Assembly: GCF_011075055.1 (NCBI RefSeq)
Contig: NC_058153.1
Span: forward strand, 8,742,001 to 8,806,000
From: Mangifera indica
Lineage: Eukaryota; Streptophyta; Magnoliopsida; Sapindales; Anacardiaceae
Length of the DNA stretch: 64,000 nt
Direction: 5' to 3'
Shown: positions 56,744-64,000 of the stretch, piece after piece
Layout of the letters: each line of letters opens with the position of its first letter
Position numbering within the stretch: the stretch's first letter is position 1
Made by a program: the position numbers and the translations under genes
The notes under the pieces: generated by a model
The model's input: the letters and a program-made list of their open reading frames with translations, nothing else
What the model was told of the DNA's origin: nothing
Databases searched by the model: none

Positions 56744-57738
56744 TGAAGTTCACATCATCATCAAACATGCAACAATGTCCAAAATGCAAAATTCTATTTC
56801 CACTATTCATTTGAAAGGTGCAGTTTTTCAATTCATTCAATTTGATAGCCAAGATGAATTCCAATCCAAGCCAAACTTATATCAATGCATTCACAACACA
56901 ATAAGCTATCTTTTGATCTATGGCAGCACAAAAACGGAACAAGATAAAGCAATCAAAATGAAGAAGAAAGTCAGTGGCAGATTTGGTAATTTCTCTGCAA
57001 ATCTCCGATGCATACACTTCAAACATACACAAATGCATCAAACTTTTGGGTTCTAAGGATGTATAAATGAAAACAAGGCATAAAGGAATAATTCTGCCAA
57101 CCTTGGGGTCTTCCACCACCAATCTTCCACTGAGATGATTGGATAAAAGAAAAAAGAGATAAAGGCTTCAAAGCTTTTTCACCAAATTCATTCAAAATGC
57201 AAACTAAAGCTTTACAATTGGGAGGCCACTTTTATATATGAGGGTGTGGCGACAAAAGCTACAATTATCCAATGAAAGTCAACTAAAAGCAAGTAGCTTA
57301 CATAATTTAAGCTAAGCCTCTCATTTTAGACTAACCCATTCTTCTTAACGTGCTAGGAGACAAAAATTGTTCCTTGTTTCTCTAAATTTAGGAACCATGT
57401 TCCCTAACTTTATCAACCAACTTTCCATTTAGTTCCAAAGCAACTAATTACTTAATTTTGGACTCAATGGGCTTCCTAATGAGGCTTGGACATCTTGGGC
57501 TTATGATGGACTTCCTTTGAGACTTCTTTAGGCCAAATAAAACAAGTCACTTTAGTGGATCTTGAGTCCATTCAATGATGCTATGCCCAGAAGTGAGATT
57601 GGGCAAAAAATGAGCATGTATGGCTTCCTTTGGCTTGTGAAGGGTTGGATCTTTGCTCTTCTTAAGCTCTTGGATGGCATGAAGGAGAGAGGAAGATTTG
57701 GAACCCAACAATGGTGATGGAGCTGAGAATGTATCACC
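56744..57738 (-). repeat. Element E 3' LTR (B-related)
   Basis: About 995 bp, similar in length and layout to B LTRs. It shares the CCTTGGGGTCTTCCACCACC block (57100-57119) with them but is diverged. On the minus strand it starts TGATACATTCTCAGC (57738). The pol tail reads into it (FSAPSPLLGSKSSSLLH, compare B FSATSPTIASKSLSSLH). The other end, TGAAGTTCACATC at about 56744, is placed by alignment with B5 and is uncertain. Confidence 0.72.
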
Positions 57739-59105
57739 CTTCTCTTTGAAAAAGTCAAGCACCCCTCTTGAATATTTTGAGTGGTAAGGGTAGTTAGTGC
57801 AGGATTTGCATCTCCCCTCCATGTAAAGTTGCTGACCTTGGTGTTGACAAATGGAAACATTGTGTTGTTGGCTTCTTCCTTGGGAGAAGACCTTCCTTCA
57901 TGGTGGTGAAGGGATACCTAGAGAGAACTTGGTCTTTATATGGCCTGGAGAATGTCATTTCGTCAAGACAAGGTGTATTCATATTGTGTTTCCAAGACTT
58001 AGATGGAATCACCAAAGCTATGGAGAAGGGTCCTTGGACCATTGGAAGGCAACCATTCATGGTGAGGAAATATGATAGCCTTTTCGTTACTAGAATCTTC
58101 CCTTAAAATCCTAGATGCAAAGATTTACAACACTTTAAAGAATGGAACCCATAGCTATTTAGAACAATAAATTATCAAGAGTCTTTTCCTATGCTTTGTT
58201 TTGTTGGGAAAAATTCGGTGAGTTATACAAAGCAGAATAAGGGATTTCAAGTCTTGTCTTTTATTGATTAGGTGAAACCTAAAATGAATTGTGGAAAAAG
58301 GATTTGCAGTTCCCCACACCTTATTGCTTGGCCATGCCACCAAAATGATGCAAAATAGATGAAAATCATGCCTGTTTGCTTGTTTTGTTTTTTGGGCGAA
58401 AAGCTTGCCCATGAAGTTGAACAATGTGAAGAAGGTGGTTATGTAGACTAAATTCTTTGGGGTGTCACTTGAACTTTGGATAATGAAGGGGCTAAGCTAT
58501 GTTGCTTGTGCGGTAGGGAAGCCTCTCTACATGGTTTCCATCATGGAACAAGGAGAAAGGTTGGACTATGCTAGGATTTGTGTAGAAGTTTCTCATTGAT
58601 TTAGATTAGCCAGAGACCATTTCTCTAAACCTTCTAGATAGTGAGAAGATTATGGTTGGTATGGAGTTTAGTTGGAAAACAATTAAACGCAAAGGGTGCA
58701 ATAACTTTGGCCATGGGACATTCTAAGACTTGTTAAGTGAGAAATTGTAACATTGTTAATAAGGCTATTAAGTCAAAAATTGTTCATTCTAAGACTTCTA
58801 ATCATAAATTTTTGTTGCCTTTGCTAATAAGGTTGGTAGAAATATTCCCAAAGGTTAGTCTACTTTGGATATAGTGAGCAAAGGCTAGTTGCCTAAACTA
58901 TTAGGAATTGACAAGGGTAAGCATGTTATTATGCTTGGGGGTAGCAACAATAGATTTGATATTCCTAGTACTCAAAAGAATTCTAAAGAGAGCATTGTGA
59001 AGCTAATTTACTTGGTTGTTTAAGTGAAATAGGATAGTGTAGTGGTTTTGAATGCCAAGGACAATAAATAGTCTAATTCAAATATTAAACCTCATGAGGA
59101 TGGTA
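57739..59105 (+). pseudogene. L4: LINE ORF1 fragment (L3-like subfamily), decayed
   Basis: The plus-strand translation shows LEYFEW, SPPCKVADLGVDKWKHCVVGFFLGRRPSF and GVFILCFQDLDGITKAMEKGPWTIGRQPFMVRKY, matching the DUF4283-like region of L3. After an unrelated stretch (about 58075-58405) it continues as VKKVVM, SLELWIMKGLSYVACAVGKPLY and LDYARICVEVS. Flanks GAATGTATCACCCT (57730-57743) and GAATATGCATCACCCT (to about 59122) look like a degraded TSD at the E LTR/PPT boundary. There is no poly(A), so both LINE ends are missing or lost. Confidence 0.75.
58075..58405. other. Unclassified 330 bp insert in L4
   Basis: In intact LINE ORF1 the motifs on either side are about ten residues apart, so this stretch is extra. 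It is AT-rich, codes for nothing convincing (an 89-codon minus frame lacks known motifs), and I see no clear terminal repeats or TSD. Confidence 0.4.
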
Positions 59106-59691
59106 ATCGAATATGCATCACCCTCCCCTAGTTGAGAAGGATTTGTCCTCAAATCTTCAATGTGTCCATCCTCCAAATAGGGTGAAAGGTCACCCACATT
59201 AAAGTTAACTAAAACTCCTCCCATCTCATGCAGAATGTTCACCTTGTAGGTATTATCATTTATTTTCTCAAGCACTTTAAAACTCCTCCCATTGGCCCTA
59301 GGAGCTAACTTACTCCTTCTCTTTGTTGGAAACCTCTCTTTCCTCATGTGCACCCAAACTAAGTAACCCGGTTGGAAGAGTGAAGGCTTTCATTGGCTTT
59401 TGGAATTTGCATCTTGATGGCTTCATGGTGATTTTTCATGGTGGTTGCCTTCTTACTAGCTTCCTTGTGGACTTGAACATCAAGAGGCAAAGATGATAGA
59501 TCCAAAGGAGTTAAAGGATTGATGTCACACACTACCCCAAACGGAGAGTGGCTAGTTGATGCACTTGGAGCTCTATCGTAGGAGAATTCGGCTTAAGCAA
59601 GCTTCAAGTCCCAATCCTTCAAATGTTTGCTAACTAAAACTCTCAAGAGTGCTCCCAAAGTTCTATTAGTCACCTCGGTTTGGCCATCAGC
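59106..59691 (-). pseudogene. pol: Element E integrase C-terminal part
   Basis: The minus-strand translation gives TNRTLGALLRVLVSKHLKDWDLKL, then [29 protein letters not shown] and VWVHMRKERFPTKRRSKLAPRA. After that come KVLEKINDNTYKVNI and NVGDLSPYLEDGHIEDLRTNPSQ. It is collinear with B2 pol (residues about 930-1120). Stops and frameshifts are present. A pyrimidine run CCCTCCCCT at 59116-59124 is the PPT. It is split from its LTR by L4. Confidence 0.85.
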
Positions 59692-59766
59692 TGGTGCATA
59701 TCCATCAAGGCAATGCAACAATTCACAAACTCAAATCTGGAAATTAATGTTCATATGGCACAGCAG
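59692..59766 (-). repeat. B6: 75 bp scrap of a family B LTR
   Basis: TGGTGCATATCC to CAGCAGCAC matches the start of the B1 LTR (7619-7693) almost exactly. It abuts element E pol on the left at an exact LTR end, and LINE L5 on the right at an internal break. It is probably the remains of a B insertion cut by a deletion. Confidence 0.82.
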
Positions 59767-60000
59767 CACAAAGCTCCTAGATTAAGCTTAACACTAGCAT
59801 ACCAAGGACAAACCCCTAGGTTATGCCGAAACAAACAAACAAGAATCTCTAAAAACAAACAATGGATCACATAGATCCAAGGAAACATCTCAAAACAAAC
59901 ACTTCAAAGGGACACACCAAACTATGCCTATTCAAATATTGAATTAGGGAGACCCCAATTGTTTGCAATTGACATATTCTCACTAGACTTATACACTTTC
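59767..60000 (-). pseudogene. L5: LINE 3' UTR and ORF2 end fragment (L3 subfamily)
   Basis: Minus orientation. It contains the two 3' UTR stem-loop sequences, without the terminal hairpin and poly(T), and the last ORF2 codons matching L3 at 43828-43905 (GGGATACCCC-like, TTTGCAATTGACATATT shared). A4 interrupts it at CTTTC. The rest lies beyond A4, outside the window. Confidence 0.8.
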
Positions 60001-60838
60001 TAATGCGAATGATCAAGGGATAACTTTACCAAATTCGCACATGGGGAAGCATAACGATGGAGGTTCAAATTCTACTTCAACAAACACGAAGAAGTTGGAT
60101 CCATTGAGCTATGACGGAGGCCCAATTACACGAGCAAGAGCCAAGAAGATGAAGGCGACAATCATTGGGCTTGTTCAAAGCCATTTGGAGCTTATGGGAA
60201 AGAGTCCAAGTGAAGTCAAAAGGGAACTCATGGCACAAGCATGGAGTGTAGTTCAAGGCTTGTGCATTTAATTCAATTTGAAGATTTAAAAGAGCTTACT
60301 TTAACACAAGGAGCCCAAATACATGAATTGGTCTAAGGGCAGCAAGGAGCACATGTTGGGCTTAGTCAAATATGCATATGGAAGCCCAAGTCACATCAAT
60401 TCAACTAGCCCTTTTGTGATTAGTTATTATCTAGTTGTTATCCTAGTTTAATTAGGAAAGCTTGTTTAGTTATTATCTAATTGTTATCCTAGTTTAATTA
60501 GGAGAGTGCTTAGTTGCCATGAGTTGTTATTTTCCTTTTTTTTAAAGGATTTATTTCGTTTTTTAGGGTTAGAAGCAACATATATATATGTATTAAACTC
60601 AAGATTATGGGAACTTGATTTTAATCCAAAATTCTGAATTTCTCCAAAGTTCTTGTGAGAGTTTTCTTTGAATTCATTTTTTGAGAAAGTTTTGAATTCT
60701 TTCTTTGATAATTAGAGTTCCTTGTTGTTAGATAACAAGAGGGTTCTAATTCTTTTGGTTTATGCTAGATAGATCTTTGGGCAAGATTCCAATAGATTGT
60801 TATAGTTCTTGTTAGATCGATTAGCAAGGGTTGTATCA
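60001..60838 (+). repeat. A4 5' LTR (838 bp)
   Basis: It begins TAATGCGAATG, where the canonical TG has become TA, and ends TTGTATCA. Two U3 repeat units (60420-60503). A 10 bp deletion near 60233 removes part of the coding tail. The TATA-like CATATATATATG lies near 60579. Confidence 0.9.
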
Positions 60839-60841
60839 GTT

Positions 60842-60853
60842 TGGTATTAGAGC
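60842..60853 (+). promoter_or_regulatory. A4 primer-binding site, one base changed
   Basis: TGGTATTAGAGC differs by one C-to-T change from the TGGTATCAGAGC of the other copies. It probably arose after insertion. Confidence 0.88.
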
Positions 60854-61436
60854 ATTGGGTCTAGTATAAGCTACGTAACCTTTAGTCTTGTGTTCGTGCA
60901 TCAATATAAAAAAAAATGAGAAAAAAAAATTGCATTATTCATCATCAAGTGATTTGGCAGTAGCAAATTCAACATCAAAATTCTTCATACAAGTGGTTTG
61001 GGCAACATCAAATCAAGAGGAGCCGTAAAAGCACCAAAGTTCCATTCCTTGCCGATTTGCATCAAGTATCACCAAAACACATATCATGATCCAAGCTTCA
61101 AGAGGTGTTCGAAGGCTTCAAGAGGTGTTAATTAGTCATCCAAAAAAAAAAAAAAGAAAAAAAAAACGAAAAGAAAAAAAAGAAAGGCAAAAAAAAAAAA
61201 TTCAAAGGCCATAATTTAATTTTTTTTTGTTAGCTCTAATTGTCAAGGGACTTTAATTTGTAATTCTCTTTAGAAAGTGAGTAGTAAAGGTCAACTCAAA
61301 TAAGAACTCTAAGGGGAAATTCTGTGTGTGATTGTTTTGGTGAGCGTATTAGAGTATTGCAAACACATTTGAGCGAAAACACGTGAGGGAGTGTTAGAAT
61401 AGGTGTTTTCTAACGTTTTTCTTGCAGGTTTACATC

Positions 61437-64000
61437 ATGGACCCTAAAGAGAAAGTTACCTTAGAAGCAATACAAGGAATGTTACAGAAGATGATGTTAC
61501 AACAAGAGGACATGAGGAGTGAAAACCGCAATGTCCAAGAAAGGTTGGAACAAGGTACCCCTAGCCGTGGCAAGATAAGAGACACAAAACGTAGCCTCTT
61601 TGATGATTTAGAAGGGGAGATTGAAGAAGAAGGATCTACACGTTCCAACAAAGGCAAATCAAAAGATGGGAATTTAGGTTCAATCAAAATGAAGATTCCA
61701 GCTTTCCGTGGTAAAAGTGATCTAGAGGCATATTTAGAGTGGGAGAAGAAGGTAGAGCGTGTATTTGAGTGCCATAACTACACCGAAGAAAAGAAGGTGA
61801 AATTGGCAGCCGTTGAATTCACCGACTATGCTAGTGTATGGTAGGATCAATTTACCTCGACTAGGCGCAGAAGCGGAGAAGGTCTTGTTTCTTCATGGTT
61901 TGAGATGAAAACAATCATGAGGAAGAGATTTGTACCACAACACTACTATAGGGAGCTGTACAATCGATTACAAAGGTTGAATCAAGGATCCAATAGTGTT
62001 GAAGAATATCACCAAGAGATGGAGATGGCCATGATTCGAGCCAACATTGAGGAGGATAGGGAAGCTACTATGGCACGTTTTCTTTCAGGTTTGAACCGTG
62101 ATATTGCTAACCTTGTTGAGTTGCATCATTATGTAGATTTTGAGGATATGGTACACATGGCAACCAAGATTGAAAAACAACTAAGATCAAAAACCAAGGC
62201 TATTTCGACCCCAACATCATGGAAGCCGAATTGGAAAGGGAACAAGGGAGGTGATGCAAATACAAATAAGGGCAGATCTGATCAAAGCAAAAATAAAGAG
62301 CTCACTACACCAAAAATGCAACCAAAGGATGACAAATCCAAGGGTAAATCACGTGATATACAATGCTTTAGGTGCTTGGGATACGGACATAGAGCTGCAC
62401 AATGTCCAAATGCAAAGGTGATGACCTTACGCAATGGGGAGGTGGTGAGTGAAGATGGGAGCGAGGATGATGATGACTTGAGTGATATACCACCATTGGA
62501 GGATGTTTCAGAAGAAGAGGGTGATGAACCAGCCCCTAAAGGACCAATTTTCACATTGGTTGCAAGGCGTGCTCTAAACATGCAAGCTAAGGAGGATGAG
62601 GTACAACGCAAAAATATCATTTATACTAGATGCATGATAGATAATAAATTGTGTAGTATGATTATTGATGGTGGTAGCTGCACTAATGTTGTTAATGCTG
62701 GTTTAGTTGATAAAGTGGGGTTGAAAACAACTAAACATCCTAGACCTTATAGGTTGCAATGGTTGAATAATAGTGGGGATATTAAGGTCACGAGGCAAGC
62801 ATTAATTTCATTCTCTATTGGGCGTTATCATGATGAGGTTTTATGTGATGTAGTACCTATGCATGCTAGTCACATATTATTGGGACGCCCTTGGCAATAT
62901 GATAGGCGTGTTATACATGATGGGTATTCTAACCGATATTGTATGATGCCTAAAGAAGTATACGAAGATCAAAAAACTTTGAGTGAATGTGAGAGTGTAC
63001 ATGGAAAAGAAAAGATGCACAAGCAAAAGGAGAGCTGTGAGAAAAGCCAAGAGAGGTGTGCAAATAGAGAGGAAAAAGGAGAGCAAGTAGAGAGGATGCG
63101 CAGTGAGAAAAAAATTCATGAGAGTGCGCATGCAAAAGAAGAGAATAGTGTGCAAAGAGTGGCAAAAAAAAGGTAAAAGGCAATTTTTATGCAAGAGGGA
63201 GTGAGGTTCGAAAGGCTTATTTAACAAGGCAGCCTTTAATACTATTGGTATTCAAGGATGCGTGTTTATCTTTTGAATCTAACTCAATTCTCTCTTCTCT
63301 CCCTAGTTCTTTTCAAGCTTTGTTGCAGGAATTTGAAGATTTGTTTCCCGAATCCATGCCTAATGGTTTGCCGCCATTGAGGGGGATAGAACATCAAATT
63401 GACTTCATTCTTGGAGCACAAATCCCAAATCGCCCAGCTTATAGGAGCAATCCCGAAGAAACAAAGGAGTTACAACGTCAAGTGGATGAGTTGTTGTCAA
63501 AAGGGTTGATTAAAGAAAGCATGAGCCCATGTGCCGTTCCTGTTCTATTGGTGCCAAAAAAGGATGGATCATGGCGTATGTGTGTTGATTGTCGCGCCAT
63601 CAATAAAATCACTGTAAAGTATCGCCATCCTATTCCTCGTTTAGATGATATGTTAGATGAATTGCATGGTGCACGTATATTCTTTAAAATTGATTTAATG
63701 GCTGGTTATCATCAAATTAGAATGAAAGAAGGAGATGAATGGAAAACTGCCTTTAAAACAAAATATGGTTTATATGAGTGGTTAGTGATGCCTTTTGGGT
63801 TAACTAATGCTCCTAGTACGTTCATGCGTTTGATGAACCATGTTTTGAGTGAATTTATTGGCAAATTCGTTGTTGTCTATTTTGATGATATACTTGTGTA
63901 TAGCAAATCACTTAAAGACCACATTTTGCATGTGAGATCTGTTTTTTGTGTTTTGCGTGCTCAAAAGTTGCATGCTAAGCTTGCTAAATGTATGTTTTGT
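61437..64000 (+). pseudogene. gag-pol: A4 gag-pol, broken, continues beyond the window
   Basis: ATG 61437 (MDPKEK). TAG at 61842-61844 replaces the second Trp of the Gag WW pair, as in A3. The frame from 61905 is open through the CCHC knuckle CFRCLGYGHRAAQC (62364-62405) and protease IIDGGSC (near 62662). A 36 bp in-frame loss follows near 62940, and a one-base loss in an A-run near 63170 shifts the frame. RT then reads from about 63177 to the window end with [14 protein letters not shown] and [11 protein letters not shown] and no further stop seen. Confidence 0.9.

Larger units (their letters stand above)
60001..64000 (+). mobile_element. A4: family A gypsy element, 5' half in the window
   Basis: 5' LTR 60001-60838, PBS 60842-60853, leader with the intron-like segment 61277-61427, gag from 61437, protease, linker and RT to the window edge. 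It is inserted in LINE L5. The left flank CTTTC is the probable TSD; the partner is outside the window. Confidence 0.92.

Noticed and set aside
57547..57822. Novel 91-codon gene at the right side of the E LTR
   Set aside because: Its second half aligns with the LTR-coded tail of B pol, and its start is antisense to LINE L4.
1..64000. CRISPR arrays, bacterial operons, tailored defence systems or rRNA
   Set aside because: No regularly spaced repeats, no bacterial gene layout and no rRNA-like sequence; all long repeats are LTRs or duplicated transposons.

Overview
This 64 kb window is plant nuclear DNA made almost entirely of retrotransposons inserted into one another. I see no host gene, tRNA, rRNA or organellar sequence. 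Three observations support a plant, most likely a eudicot: the Ty3/gypsy LTR elements are primed by the plant-type TGGTATCAGAGC site (complement of initiator tRNA-Met), the LINEs are of the plant L1 type (ORF1 with a DUF4283-like domain and CCHC knuckle; ORF2 with endonuclease, reverse transcriptase and a C-terminal zinc-binding zf-RVT-like segment), and the sequence is AT-rich. The species cannot be named from this. The gypsy families look like chromoviruses, possibly CRM-like (inference), which would fit a pericentromeric location.

Families, named here for convenience. A: gypsy, LTR about 840-890 bp, copies A1 (minus, 1-2769), A2 (plus, 10965-17830), A3 (plus, 36902-43789), A4 (plus, 60001-64000, runs off the window). 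B: gypsy, LTR about 985-993 bp, copies B1 (minus, 7619-21023), B2 (plus, 27382-34084), fragment B3 (2770-3261), solo LTR B5 (52149-53132), LTR scrap B6 (59692-59766). C: old degraded gypsy (plus, 3262-7618, 21029-22539, 35305-35574). D: still more decayed relative of C (35575-36692 and 56329-56736). E: B-related degraded element (minus, 56744-57738 and about 59106-59691). LINEs: L1 (plus, 22540-35289) and L2 (plus, 44191-50005) are close relatives; L3 (minus, 36693-56311), L4 and L5 form a second, diverged subfamily. Several 40-150 bp LINE tails are scattered through the window.

The nesting order can be read from target-site duplications (TSDs). D took C and L3. C took B1 (TSD GACAT) in its integrase and L1 (15 bp TSD) in its 3' LTR. 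B1 took A2 (TSD TCTAC) and two LINE tails. L1 took B2 (TSD ATACT). L3 took A3 (TSD GGAAT), L2 (15 bp TSD), a B solo LTR and a roughly 40 bp LINE relic. E was split by L4. A1 sits in B3 and A4 in L5.

Most coding regions carry stops or frameshifts. The best preserved are the B2 pol frame (1187 codons, all catalytic motifs present) and L1 ORF2 (open except for the B2 insertion). No unknown cellular system is present. The points I would follow up are non-coding: paired bulged-A stem-loops plus a terminal hairpin at the LINE 3' end, a conserved 151 bp intron-like segment in the family A leader, a leader motif shared by families A and C, polyprotein tails encoded inside LTRs, and a templated filler copied from element C at a LINE junction.
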